Positions 33,628 through 44,600 are shown, counted from the first letter of the stretch. The stretch is 64,000 nucleotides of DNA from Isoetes taiwanensis (GCA_021234155.1 JAJEKV010000074.1:3013671-3077670); one strand, 5' to 3'. Notes: a model not told the origin generated them from the sequence alone. Made by a program: numbers and translations.

Positions 33628-33932
33628 AGGTGCACATCTTGGCATGAGAGGCCTAATGTGATGGACACGTCAATTGCCCCCCAATTAAAGGACGAATTGG
33701 GCATGGCAGGAGGCTCTTGGGTCTGTCCAGAGCTAGAAGTGCCAGGCATGGCAGCAGCAGGGCGGATTGGATTCATTTGTGCACTAGCAGACATGGTAGC
33801 AGGAGACCGGATAGGATTCATCTCTGCACTAGCAGACATGACAGGAGGAATCGGACAAACAGACGGGATGGGTTCCTGGCCTGCCGCACCCCGCCCCTTC
33901 CTTGTTGCCTTTCTCAAAGACATAACAGAAAA

Positions 33933-36079
33933 CTAAAAAAAAAACAACATAAAGCAAACAAGGCGCTAACCTGATAGAAGAAACGTCGATCCCAGCTGCA
34001 AATTTCAAAGGAGGACCAACCCATCACCTTCATCACCATGCCGCCACCTCCAAGAGCCGGAATTGGAACCCCTTGGCTGCCCAGCATGTGCCCAGGGTGC
34101 ACGCACGATATTATCCACAATACGACCTTCGCCAACAGAAAAATATGGCTTCTTTCCCAAAACGGACTATCAGCGTCAGCTTCCTACTCCTTTACATACG
34201 ACTACAGCAGCAACCTTTAGAATTCTAGAGTTAGAAATATATGAATCTTGATCGGCACTACATTGTTCCATCGAATCCTCGTAAAAAACTAGAGCATTCT
34301 TCATTTCGTTATTGATCAAATTGTCCATGCCCTAGCACTATATTGTCCATGCCCTAGCTCTATGGAAGGTGTTCTTCACCGTACTCCATTCGAATCCAAT
34401 AGCAAAATATTGATCCCTAAATGATATTCAAACTTATCCAGATTCCATGCCCATACTACATGCAGCTCCTCACATTCTAACCAAGCAAAGCTCTATGGAC
34501 TCCCACGAACCTTTTGGATCACTTGCAAAAGAAAAGCATTGTTACGAGGAAGGGGGGGTGCGAGGAGGAGTATTTTAGCCATGCATTGTCCCATATATCT
34601 TTAAGTTGTTTATTCAACACAAGTTCCTACTTGACAGATACATGCAGTATTCCCGTGGTCGTTAGTTCTTCAAGCTTGTGTAGCATCATTAACAAATTTG
34701 TTTGTGTAACCCATGGGTTTTATCTCCTCTATAGTATTTGGAAGTACCACCCTCCCTTCTACCATTGAGCATAAGGATCAATCCCATAGGTTTGCCATCT
34801 CTGGTTAGTTGCCCTCCCTTGTACCATTGAGCATAAGGATCAATCCCACTGTGTTTGCCATCTCTCGGGTAGTTGCCCTCCCTTGTACCATTGAGCATAA
34901 GAATCGATCCCACAAGTTTGCCATCTCTTTACAATCCTGGCATCAATCACGATACTTAAGGGGCATTGTTTAATATTTGTGATTTCCATGGGTAGGCCTC
35001 TCCTTCAAACTTGTTGATGTCAAGCAAGAATAATTTCTTTATGGCATTCCAAGCTGAGGCCAACTCCTTAAGAAAGGGAGAAAATGTGGCTTTAGATTAA
35101 AAAAATGAAGCGAGACCTTGACAGAGGGCTTGATGTATGGCGGCATGGAATGTGGGAAGCGGAGTCCAAGGGCCCCGCGACCGGCGGGAGCCGGGAGCGG
35201 GTCTGGAATCTGCGACCCACTTCCAGGCCGCCACAACATGGCAACTGAGAGTTTTGGTTGATTCTTACCTGCAGGTGACCGCTTGAGCGGAATTGCTGTG
35301 CCGCTTTCTATTCCGGAGGTTCTATTTCGGAGGCGGAATCGTCGACCCAGTTGCCATGTTGTGCATATGGATAGTAGTGTAAATGAGGTGGACACCTAGA
35401 AACTTCACCTTAGGTTTCCCTCGGAAGAAAATAATGGGACTGCGGAATTGTATACATATGACGTCCTAGAAGGTCCCTGCTGCTGTCTGGTTTGATGATG
35501 TGGCCCAATCATAGATGCTTACATTTAAGACGAGGGTTGAAAAACGGCTTTATTACTTCTATCTGCAATTCCTAACCATAACCTAACTTAACTAGCAAGC
35601 CTCGAACTTAGATTTTGCTTACACCGGCATCATGTTCTTGCTTACTGGATTTTTACAAGAACAAATGCCTCACAAAATTTTGACCTCAAAATTTCCAGCT
35701 TTACCCGGACTTTTCAATTCGGTTATTCTGGGCAGGAAGCCCCCCTAATTTCGAGCCCTGACTAGTATAAAAAAGGAACAGATTAAAATTTAAACTGCAG
35801 ATGAAAAGGTCCAACCAACTTACATAAAAAAAAGCACAACCTCAATCTCACATTGAAGTAGAGACAAAACAAATGACAAAACTTTTGTTTCTGTTTCTAT
35901 TCCTACAGTGGAAGCAAGAACAAGATCACCTAGCCATAATGAGTTTTGAAGCTTGCTGTTTAGCATGATTGAAAGAATTGTTTTCATCAAGAAACATCAA
36001 TAATCAGAATTGACAATCCAAAAGCATTAATACTCATAAACTAACCTCCTTAGCCAGAAAAGCATTGAAGTTCATCCTG
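33933..36079. other. Spacer with a short tandem repeat, no supported gene
   Basis: A frame on the minus strand (33914-34135) lies upstream of the HUH ORF but has no domain. At 34750-34930 a unit of about 62-64 bp (ACCATTGAGCATAAGGATCA and flank) occurs three times; the frame at 34689-34913 is its translation. From 35039 to 35395 a GC-richer patch has an unrecognised frame. Nothing else is supported. Confidence 0.4.
34750..34930 (+). repeat. Three-copy tandem repeat, about 63-bp unit
   Basis: ACCATTGAGCATAAGGATCA begins at 34761, 34823 and 34887 (third copy with one change). Each is followed by ATCCCA and TTTGCCATCTCT, and the copies are separated by GTTGCCCTCCCTTGT. Confidence 0.85.
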
Positions 36080-36595
36080 TTAATAAAACTTCCAACCCTG
36101 CAAAGAAGAATCCAACCCTTTTCCAGCCCCAATCAACTGATGCAGATCAGAAAATCCTTCATCTTCAATCTGTTCAAAGTAATTCCCATAGACATATTCT
36201 GAAGAGTACCCATCCTCTTCATGGTGGAGCATGAGATGGCCATGCCACTCCCAAGTCCGGTACCCAGATCCTTCTTTTTCAGAATAACTAAAGCATACGT
36301 GATGATCTCCGATACTTACAGCTTGCCCAGTATTGGGCTGCAGAAGCTGCCATTGTTTGCTACAAATAAGATCAACTATGGCTTCTTCGAGGCAAGCCTC
36401 TGCTTTTGCAAGGCGAGACTGGTGATCTGATTCTTGAGGAAGGGAAGGTTTTTGAAAAACCACCGGCCCGTTTTCTTTGAAGAAAGGCCTCAGCCCTAGC
36501 CTCTCCATAGCCAGGTGCAGAGGCATGGTTTTAGGCGATCCCTTGGCCGCCTTCGCCATAGCCCCTACGTCGGAATAGGGTTCCGTGCAAAACAT
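36080..36595 (-). CDS. Conserved-looking plant protein of unknown function
   Basis: ATG at 36595 (or the in-frame ATG 12 codons later, MAKAAKGSPKT) opens an uninterrupted 171-codon frame. The product has AMERLGLRPFFKENGPVVFQ, SRLAKAEACLEEAIVDLICS, and a striking aromatic/acidic C-terminal part: YRTWEWHGHLMLHHEEDGYS followed by EYVYGNYFE. This composition and the absence of any stop or frameshift, in a window where nearly everything else is broken, point to a functional host gene, probably single-exon. I recall similar plant-only proteins of unknown function but cannot name one reliably. No transit peptide or membrane segment is evident. A TRIM element lies about 0.8 kb upstream. Confidence 0.65.
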   Translation of the reverse strand: MFCTEPYSDVGAMAKAAKGSPKTMPLHLAMERLGLRPFFKENGPVVFQKPSLPQESDHQSRLAKAEACLEEAIVDLICSKQWQLLQPNTGQAVSIGDHHVCFSYSEKEGSGYRTWEWHGHLMLHHEEDGYSSEYVYGNYFEQIEDEGFSDLHQLIGAGKGLDSSLQGWKFY

Positions 36596-37397
36596 TTAAA
36601 TATCTTTTTTCTTCTCTCTTGTGGTGATATTACCTCCCTCTATCAGCCATACCCTCTTCCAGTAGGGTAGGACGCCCATGAATGGTTCATTTAAAATTTA
36701 GAGCTCTGTTGTGCATCACGTAACCATCCATCAACACAAAAATTGGGTTCAAATGAAAGGTTGGATGCTAAACAATCTTATGGCATATTGATTTCCAAGA
36801 AATATTGGCGTCACTAAAAGTTATAAATGATCAAACAGAAGTGGACCTGAGGAACATAAGTGAGCACATTAAGCCCTTGATTGGTTCACAATTTATCCAG
36901 CAATGGTCCATTGTTCAGTTTTAGTCTTGGAATGGCATCAAGTATGTCCTGATACAGTCCACTTGCAGCTACTAAAATCACACAAACACATACTACAGTC
37001 CACTTGCAGCTACTAAGATTTACTCAAACGTATACTTCTCGTAATGCTAAACATCTAGAAGTGTAGAAATGAGGGATTTGAACCCTCTAACAATTCCATT
37101 TTTCTTGCTGCACACTAAACAGTTGTTAGTAAAAGGGGATTCAAATGTGGATTGCATTGCCCAACAAATGGAAATGCAATCCACATTTGTTGTCCCCTAA
37201 AAAAACATTTGAATGCATCAAAAACTCAAATCTGTTTAATCCAGAGTTGTAGAAGGCATGCATCTAAAAAAAACAACTGGTTTTACTGACATGCAAAGAG
37301 AAGCATGAATGAATTACACAAAATAAACTAATATTACCAGCTCAATGCCACAACTGTACACATTATACGTCAGCTACAGAAAAATCATGTTACATAG
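36596..37397. other. Upstream region of the 171-codon gene
   Basis: This holds no gene. It includes the likely promoter of the minus-strand gene. A short inverted repeat (CAAATGTGGATTGCATT / AATGCAATCCACATTTG, 37144-37187) with 10 bases between could form a hairpin. The TRIM target duplication CATAG closes the stretch. Confidence 0.4.
37144..37187. repeat. 17-bp inverted repeat hairpin
   Basis: CAAATGTGGATTGCATT is followed, after about 10 bases, by its exact reverse complement AATGCAATCCACATTTG. It may be the core of a small MITE or a transcript hairpin; no ends are identifiable. Confidence 0.65.
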
Positions 37398-37514
37398 TGT
37401 AACGGGCCCATGGTAGACTGCTCGAGTATTCGATCCTTGAATGTGCCTGTGGGGCGTTCCCGAGACACCGGCATAAATGGGTAGAAGCGACTACTCATAA
37501 ACATCTAGACAGTT

Positions 37515-37587
37515 TTGCCCAGTTGGTTAAGGGCATGTCGTTTAGGAATGTTACAGTTGGTATCAGAGCAGGTCTCGAGTTCGAGTC
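37515..37587 (+). promoter_or_regulatory. tRNA-like A/B box pair across LTR and primer site
   Basis: TTGCCCAGTTG (37515-37525) fits the Pol III A-box consensus except at one position, and GTTCGAGTC (37579-37587) fits the B-box consensus exactly. The pair spans the junction of left LTR and interior. The B-box-like part may simply reflect extended complementarity to the T-arm of the primer tRNA, so Pol III use is unproven. Confidence 0.4.
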
Positions 37588-37625
37588 TCCATGGGTGCCT
37601 ATATGCATGGGTAATTTGCAAAGAC

Positions 37626-37779
37626 TTGGTAATCATTGTAACATGGTATAGCCTTGGATGCTCGAGGACCTTGGTAATCATTGTAACATGGTATAGCCTT
37701 GGATGCTCGAGGACGAGGGTAATTTGCAAAGACTTGGTAATCATTGTGACATGGTATAGCCTTGGATGCTCGAGGACGA
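37626..37779 (+). repeat. 45-bp repeat, three copies, inside the TRIM
   Basis: TTGGTAATCATTGTAACATG... begins at 37626, 37671 and 37735. The first two are directly adjacent and the third follows a copied GGGTAATTTGCAAAGAC spacer. Confidence 0.9.
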
Positions 37780-37998
37780 GCATAGTTCTAGTGGAGAGAC
37801 TGTAACGGGCCCATGGTAGACCGCTCGAGTATTCGATCCTTGAATGTGCCTATGGGGCGTTCCCGAGATACCAGCATAAATGGGTAGAAGCGACTACTCA
37901 TAAACGTCTAGACGGTTTTGCCCAGTTGGTTAAGGGCATGTCGGTTAGGAATGTTACACATAGTCATCTGCATAAAAAGAATTCAGAGTTCTCATTCT

Positions 37999-38229
37999 TT
38001 ATGAGGACCTTTTTTCAGAGTACTGACTAGCACTAGCTAACTGATTTTCTGTTTCATCATGGCAGCATTCCTGAGTATCAACAAGGGTGCATCCAATTCG
38101 ATTTGGACTATCCGCGATTTGACTATTTGGGATAGCATCACATCCAAAAGTTTCAATGCTACTAAAAGGCTCGTTGTTTAACACAACATTCAAGGCTGGT
38201 ATTGCTTGATCTTCTTCCAAAGGCCCATC
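37999..38229 (-). CDS. Probable terminal exon of a host gene
   Basis: On the minus strand a polypyrimidine-rich tract ending CTATGGCTAG precedes an open frame that starts DGPLEEDQAIPALNVV in phase and ends SEKRSS-stop at 37999. About 76 codons, acidic and Ser-rich, with no known domain. No ATG is needed because it begins at a splice acceptor. The upstream exons, to the right, are not identified. The TRIM has inserted about 35 bp beyond the stop, so it probably lies in the 3' UTR of this gene. Confidence 0.4.
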   Translation of the reverse strand, partial: DGPLEEDQAIPALNVVLNNEPFSSIETFGCDAIPNSQIADSPNRIGCTLVDTQECCHDETENQLASASQYSEKRSS

Positions 38230-38273
38230 CTAGCCATAGAAAAGTAAAGAACAATTAGTACATTAACAAAAAT

Positions 38274-38880
38274 ATGGCAGCATCCAATCAATACGAAGAA
38301 GGACATGATAGTGATTCAGATGAAACCTTTGCTAATGTGCAGGTATTGATTACCTCTAGAATCAAGAAGCACCATCAAAGTGCGACTTAAAGGCAGGAAA
38401 AAGGCCGTTGGAGAACCATATGCTGGCATCTTGTGCACAAGTGAAAAAGACAATGAACTACATTCCGGCAAGAGCTGCATTGTTCACCGACAATTCAAGA
38501 ACTATGTTAGGGAAAAAAGGGGCCAGCTCATTGGCAAAAAAAGGTCCACATTGATGGCTTCATGGAGACAAAAAAAAGGGGCAATGTTCCAATGACGGAC
38601 GACCTATCCTGCTTCCCGCTTTGCAGTTTTGGGTAATTCGTTATCAGGCTTGCCTTTGCCGAGGCGCAAGGTTTGCTGCAATTCTAGCTTATTCACGTGC
38701 CTGTCACATCATGCCCCAATCATGAACTTCCTCAAAAATCGCCTTCGCTGCCTTCGACTATGTCGACTATGGATATCTCTGTTCTCATCTTTCATATAGA
38801 GATTTGTACCTAAGAAACGTAAAGAAGTGGTTTAATATATTCTTATATTCTTCAAAAAAAAAAAAAAAAAAAAAAAAAAA
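38274..38880 (+). pseudogene. Coding-like fragment ending in poly(A), retrocopy candidate
   Basis: ATG at 38274 starts a short acidic frame (MAASNQYEEGHDSDSDETF), and another frame follows at 38380-38595 with basic content (FKNYVREKRGQLIGKKRS). About 250 bases further a run of 27 A follows ATATTCTTATATTCTTC. A second, very short poly(A) retroposon at 39.7 kb ends with a similar TTCTTC-A(n). This suggests a non-LTR retroposed sequence on the plus strand. No target duplication was found for it. Confidence 0.3.
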
Positions 38881-39684
38881 TACTTAGCACTTCAACTTGC
38901 ATTAGATAGGATTGTATTTGGATATTTTGCTCGGTGGTTAGAAGTGAAGGAGGAGGACTCAGATAGGTCGATTGCAAGGATGATGCTGCTTAATATCCAA
39001 TGCAGTTAGTATCTTGCTATTATCTCATTTAAAAATATAAAGTTAGTAGAAATGGCACACCAAACTATATATTAGTTTTTTCCAATAAAACTTAGAAAAA
39101 CTCCTTGCAAAGGCTCTAATTCTTTTTCAATTCTTAGAGTCTTTCTTCAGCTCCTAATTATCTTGTGCTTATCTTTAATTGGCTATGTGCAGCTTTGGCA
39201 TCGGAACTAAGATGGCCAACATTGAAATGAATCTGTCTGGTGGAGAAGACCTTTTAGGCGATTAAAATTGCATATTGGAAGTGCAAGAGGGACAAAACAG
39301 AAAGGAGAATTGGATACTTGACATAGTATTGCCGAGTAAAAGTTTTATAACCAAATTTATAAGAATGTTTCCAAACTGGAAATTCTGCCTGTTCAGTCCA
39401 TAACAATTTCTCAGTTAAAATCTATGTGCACATGTGCACCCTGTCCACATGCTCAGGCATGGTGTCCACATGCTCAGGCACAGGCATTGTGATGGACACC
39501 GGTGGTGGAACACTACGGTGACCTTCTAGATTGTGTCCCGCTGACTCGAGCAGTAGCTCTAAGGGCTATACCCAGTTTTCCAAGGGTAATTGAGTAGATG
39601 CTTCTGCTTGACATGGCACCACAAGGCTATCTTATACTGATAAGACATTCATATTTCAAGCCAACCGTCAAAAAAGGATCTAAC
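38881..39684. other. AT-rich spacer, nothing seen
   Basis: No frame, repeat or motif of note beyond a local direct repeat (CACATGCTCAGGCA twice, about 39448-39482). Confidence 0.5.
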
Positions 39685-39749
39685 ATTATCATTCTTTTAA
39701 TATTATCATTCTTTTAATATATTGATGATACAGTTCTTCAAAAAAAAAA
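39685..39749 (+). mobile_element. Tiny 5'-truncated poly(A) retroposon with target duplication
   Basis: The segment is flanked by AAAGGATCTAAC on the right (39750-39761) and AAAAAAGGATCTAAC on the left (39670-39684). It has an internal doubled ATTATCATTCTTTTAAT and ends TTCTTC followed by poly(A). This is the footprint of a target-primed insertion that kept only the 3' end. Confidence 0.55.
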
Positions 39750-39761
39750 AAAGGATCTAAC

Positions 39762-40724
39762 TTTTAAATTAAAGTTTTGTTTGAAATGTATTTAAGTTAG
39801 CAAAGCTCACACGTGTGACGCTCATCGCGTAACATATGATGCTTCATCGTATATCCCGTGGGAAATCCCCCATCCAACAACGTCTGTCATATGGACCCTC
39901 TATCTATCCCACTCCTGCCATCCCCTATGGGCTCTTATAATAGCAGAAGCAACATATCTACATCCGCACTAGCAATAAAAAAACTATCAACAACCACGAA
40001 GGGTAAAGTGGCATATCATAAAACATAGCTGCAGATTGATCCCACTGCATCTTTGGAATTCATCAATGGAACCAAAGATAAAAAGCCTTTATATGGCACT
40101 TATGGGATAAGAGACATGCCACTAATAGTAAGAGATTCAGGATTAATTTTTCTAGACTGATATATATTTCAGATGTTTATTCTTTGCAAAAAAACAGAAA
40201 ACCAGCTCTTAAGGAAGTGCTTATGGTGTGACTTGATTCTTGAAATCTCTTCACAAGTAATTATTCAATTGAAGGGAATGAACATGAGGTCGAGAATTGG
40301 AGTTTTCATTGAAGAAAAGATGTGCATATTCGATGTCTATGGTGATTGGTAGTCTTTAAGTTAAATATTGACCTATTTGAGTACGTTTAAAAGGTTGAAG
40401 GTTCAAAGGTCAAATGACCTAGTGACAGGTCGAAAATTCAAACTTTTTTTAGTTATACTAAAATTGAGTTAAGATTCTATTTCAGATGCCCTTAACTTAT
40501 TGCTACTATTTTGATATAATTAAAGAGATAAAATTGTGCATGTGAGGATGTACAAAATGAGGTATGATATGGCTATAGTGTTTTCGATCACCAAATGAAT
40601 AAGAAATATTTGATCGCAAGTTTGAACAGTAATTTCAATGGTCTTATGGTTTCGTAAGAGAAATTGAATTATGAATATTCCATCTTGGATCCATTTCAAG
40701 TTGTTCTTTTAATAAATCTTCAAA
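39762..40724. other. AT-rich region, probable copia LTR at its right end
   Basis: The primer-site-like TGGTATCAGAGG at 40725 implies that an LTR ends just before it. Its left end could not be located. No other feature is supported. Confidence 0.35.
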
Positions 40725-41600
40725 TGGTATCAGAGGAGGTTGTACATTAATCAAGCATTTGGAGAAAACGTCTTTCATATCAAGACTTGGAGCATCTCTG
40801 TTGGGAGAAGTTGATATACACAAAGGAGGTATAGATTTTCAGGTTAGGAAAGAAAGAATAGAAAATATTTCAGAAATTGAAGGGCTATGGGATGTAGTTT
40901 CTAATGAAAGGGGGGTAGTTCTGGCACAATGATGATACCAGAAAGTCACATGATGCTGCTGCTACTGTTGTTGATGCTGCAAGGAATCCACCAATACCTG
41001 GTGGTGGAAGCACAACTAGCTCTGCAGGTGAATCTTCTACTTCTGATACATCAAGTGCAGAAGCATTAAGAAGGAAGAGAACTCTAGAAGCAAGAGTTAT
41101 TCTCACGTCAAAACTCCGGATCTAGATATTTGGAGTCATATGCTAAGAACATATGAAAAGAAAACTTCGTCTCAGCTGAACGTTCTAGATAATAATCTTA
41201 GAAAGAACATTGAAAATGAGAACATTGAAGAGTAATAATATGGTTGCAGACTTAGAAGTGCTATCAAGCTCTAGAGAATACTAGGTACCATCAAGCTCTA
41301 GAGCTTTTTTTTTACAAAATCTGGCCATTTGTCTACATTGGTAAGAAATTGAGGCTGAAAGAATGATGAAGACAAAGTTAGGACAAAAATCAGGTTTAAA
41401 AGAAGAGGAAGATAGTGAACAACTAGAATTACTATACAAAGGGGTAAAGGCAGAGGAAGCAAAGTTGGACCATGCTTTTACTGTAATGCTTATGGCAATC
41501 TGGTAATGAACTGCCCTGACTTGTCAAAAGAAATTGTTTGAAGAAATAAATGTTTAAATTGTGAAGGTTTTAGATACCCTACTATAAACTCCTCCAGTTC
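40725..41600 (+). pseudogene. Ty1/copia gag remnant, left half of split copia
   Basis: After a primer-site-like TGGTATCAGAGG the sequence encodes ASLLGEVDIHKGGIDFQVRK and ISEIEGLWDVV, homologous to the gag at 1-386. A Ser/Thr linker, a capsid-like part (RKRTLEARVILTSKLRI) and a degenerate zinc knuckle near 41470-41510 (CFYCNAYGNLVMNC, His replaced by Asn) follow. Stops and frame changes are frequent. The remnant stops where the gypsy terminal repeat begins. Confidence 0.6.
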
Positions 41601-41656
41601 CAACGATTCTGTAAAAGCTAAATGTTGAGCCCTTGCTTGCAACCCGAGAGAAATAG

Positions 41657-44600
41657 TGTTGTGAAGAACAATTCTTTATTGCATATCGTTCTAGTTGGAA
41701 AATCCCAACCGTGGTTTACATATTTATCGCCCCTGTCATGTCATCGCCACATCACTGCCACATCATCGCCACCTTTCATTTTCATATGCAACTTTTCAAT
41801 TTTGTATTTTGCCACCTAGGCAGATCGCCAACATGGCGCCTAGCCGCTACGTGATCAAATTGCCAACTGGGCAGCCACATCACCCTCTCCCTCACGTTTC
41901 ATCCTCCATGGCTCCATGGGAAGAACTGCTAGAGCTAGCTTCCCCTTTCTTCTTTCTCGGCCCGCAATCAGTAGGCTTGACCTCTTGGCCATTGGGTCTT
42001 CGTCGGTTAGGGTATGCTTTAAGTAGTTCCGCATAGGTGGGGTTTACACGGCCATTCTTCTAATGTACGCCTGCCTCCCATTCGTGGGGTTCAGTCTTCC
42101 TAGTGGTTAGTAATGCCTCTGCAATAAACCACCCCTGTCCGTGGTTCCACATACTGATCTGGCCTTCGTAGATTACTTCCCCAAAGGTGGGTTTTTGCAA
42201 CTTTCCCATGGTTGCAAGGTTAAAAAAATCAATTTTAATGGTTAACCCTGTTTCCTTCTTTTATTCCCCTGTATCCCTGCTTTTCTGAATTTCTTTCTTC
42301 TCTGTTTTATGTATAAGGTAACCTACGCCACGGAAGGTTTTGGAAGAAACACGGGCGGTGGCCCACCACGCACGGCGCTTTTCGGCCACGCAAAGTTTTC
42401 TTCGAAATCTTACGGTGGCGTAGGTTACCATACGTGGCCTTCACGAGCCACAGATTACCTCGCATCCCCTGTTTTCTGGTTTTTTTAGTATCAAGAACTC
42501 GAATACCATCTAAATCCGTTGTTTCTTGTCTTGATTTTTAGGTCTATCTTGAATTTTTGGAAAAGATCGGCTATGGCGCTTGATGAAGCTTGAAGATTTC
42601 GCTATGGTTTCGTGGTATAAAATAGTTATATGTGAAACAAATTTTTATTTAATGGCTCGTGACATAAAATCTTCAAGTATGGTATTGAAACAAGAGAGAG
42701 GCTGGCATAAACACTACGTAACTTCAAATGAGATCCCAAAGAAATGTTTTTGCGAACGAGCTATCCCCGGCTATGGCGTAGAAATGAAAATGCGCTGCCA
42801 TGGCGAGCTCTGCTGGCGGGCCGCCAAAACCGCCGCCAAAACACTCAAGAATTACTCCGGAATACAAAATAGCTGTAATCTTGGTAACTGTAAGCCCGCC
42901 AAGGTTACGTTTCGCACGTAAGCTCTCCTATCGATCCCCGCGACATACGCGTTTTCCACTTCGGGTTGCCCAAATCCTCTTTTGTTTGTTTCTCGCTTAA
43001 ATCTTCGACTCAAATGTTCTTTAGATCATCTTCACTTCAATACATACCCGCTTTTCTTCAAATCGAACCCCTGCGCCTCTTCAGATATAATTTCCACATG
43101 GCTAAGCGGTCGAAGCGTTGGTCAAATCCAAATAAGCAGAAAATCCGCTTGATCCTTTGAAGCTCACTGGGGAATTTTGGCGGCGCAGGTTCAAAGAATA
43201 GGCCGCTTCCAAAGAAAGTTTTTGATTTGTAAGATCTTGAAGACTTTGAAACTGCGTACGCAAAGGTTTCTTCTTCGTGTCGATTTCTTTTCAATCAAAA
43301 CCCTCGGCTTTCATCCTTACATAAATGACTGTAGGGTGAAGTTTCTTTGTAAACCAATCGGTAGGTGAAGTTTCTTTGTATTTTCGCCATTGCAACTTGT
43401 GCTAGGGAAACTTCAAAACCCCTGCTTTCATCCTTACGTAAAACCACCGGTAGGTGAAGTTTCTTTGTAGTTATGTGTTCTTTGTAACTTTGTTTGGTTT
43501 TCAGCGGCGCCGCTTCGTGAAACTTCACCCTACCAAGGTTCACGGTAATTCGATGGCGCCGGTGTCCGGCAGAAATATTGGCGGTTGCCGCCACCGGGGG
43601 TTAACGCCTCGGTGGCGGCGCCGCCAAGTAGCTTCGCTGGAAACCCTCCTACCCATGGGTTACCGAAAATAAAAGCTGCGAATGGCGCATTCATGTCAAA
43701 CCCTGACAATTCTTCTAGAGTTCCATGATTTTTGTCGATGCTGTCGGTCCGATGGTCGTGATCCTTTCTCTTCCACGCTATCACGAACACCATCCCTTTT
43801 CCTTGATCAATTCGCCAAATCAGCCTCCTTTAGGTCGCTGCTTACCCCATTTAATCTTCTTTTCCATAATTTTCCTTTTTAACAATGGTTAACAATTCTT
43901 TTGCTTGTTGCCTTTATTTTTCAATAGTTCTACTTTCAATGGTTTACTCCAACCTCGCCTGTTCCCTTCCAGCTTCCCTACTCAACCTTCATGGTTTGAT
44001 GGTTTTGCGCCATGTTCTTTGTTAATGGACATAGCTTTAACTTCATTTCCCTCAGCACTTATTCCCTTCGAACTTCGTGGAGCCCCTTGCTAATTTATTC
44101 CCCTCTAAACTTCAGACCTTATTCTTCCTCTCTATTTTATTTCCTTTCCTGGCCATGGTGGCACTAGATGTAGGAGGTTGTGCTATGCTCCCCTAGAGTT
44201 GCTCCCCTAGGGACTCTAGGATTCTCAAGGCGGATTATATCCCCATGGGTAAAAGTTTTGCCCAACGGATGTGTGGTGAAATGGCATAAAATTCAGTAAC
44301 GCCAAAACAAATGCACGGTCAGCGAACCCGCCAACGTACGCTCTACCCCTCGGTTGCCACCGGAGCACGATGACGATCCCCCGACGCGGCAGAACCCAAA
44401 ATACACGGGTCCTCCACTCTCTATCGCCGTAAGGCGCGGGATAAGGATGATGACCCCGATGTGGTAGAACTTAAAAGCCTATACCGCATCCTCCACTTTA
44501 CCGGCGCTGATGCTTTCAGCTGGTCCGTATGATTACCAGTATGGACCTGTCAAAGCAATGTAAAAACAATGACCCGCGGTAGGTATACCCAGAAACGATG

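Larger units (their letters stand above)
32811..33923 (-). pseudogene. HUH endonuclease (Rep-like), Replitron-type candidate
   Basis: ATG at 33923 opens a Pro/Ser/Met-rich leader with two copies of MSASA(E/Q)MNPIR. Then come the three signatures of an HUH nuclease: motif I IDVSITLGLSCQ, motif II HLHVQ (33496-33510, after a -A-E-like strand AIALESGSSAD), and motif III YCMKD (33331-33345), 50 residues after motif II, within the usual Rep range. Motif III would supply the nicking Tyr and a Lys. Further on are TFTLARMIRSDKYTRSSSWI and a C-terminal part. No Walker A helicase motif is seen, unlike geminivirus Rep or Helitron RepHel, which favours a helicase-less group such as Replitrons. The frame is broken by a 32-bp tandem duplication and again near 33170, so this copy is inactive. 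It would nick single-stranded DNA at a replication or transposition end. Confidence 0.6.
37398..37958 (+). mobile_element. Complete TRIM element (561 bp) with target duplication
   Basis: Two 158-bp LTRs (37398-37555 and 37801-37958), each TGTAAC...GTTACA, flank a 245-bp interior without coding capacity. Primer site TGGTATCAGAGC lies at 37558-37569, two bases after the left LTR, and a purine-rich tract (GTGGAGAGAC) directly precedes the right LTR. The 5-bp direct duplication CATAG is on both sides (37393-37397; 37959-37963). By my count the LTRs differ at 7 of 158 sites, mostly transitions, so the insertion is not brand new. It must use enzymes supplied by an autonomous relative. The element lies between two minus-strand gene features. 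Confidence 0.92.

Noticed and set aside
32811-33923. Integrated geminivirus Rep
   Set aside because: HUH motifs fit broadly, but no Walker A/B helicase or coat-protein-like frame is present, and the leader and C-terminal parts do not look like a geminivirus protein.
33933-33970. An intron between the 33914-34135 frame and the HUH ORF
   Set aside because: CAG|GT and TTTTAG borders exist, but the intron would be only 38 bases, too short for plants.
34689-34913. 74-codon ORF with repeated MLNGTREG
   Set aside because: It is a translation of the three-copy 63-bp repeat.
37398-37958. Cassandra-type TRIM carrying 5S rRNA sequence
   Set aside because: The LTRs contain no recognisable 5S internal control region.
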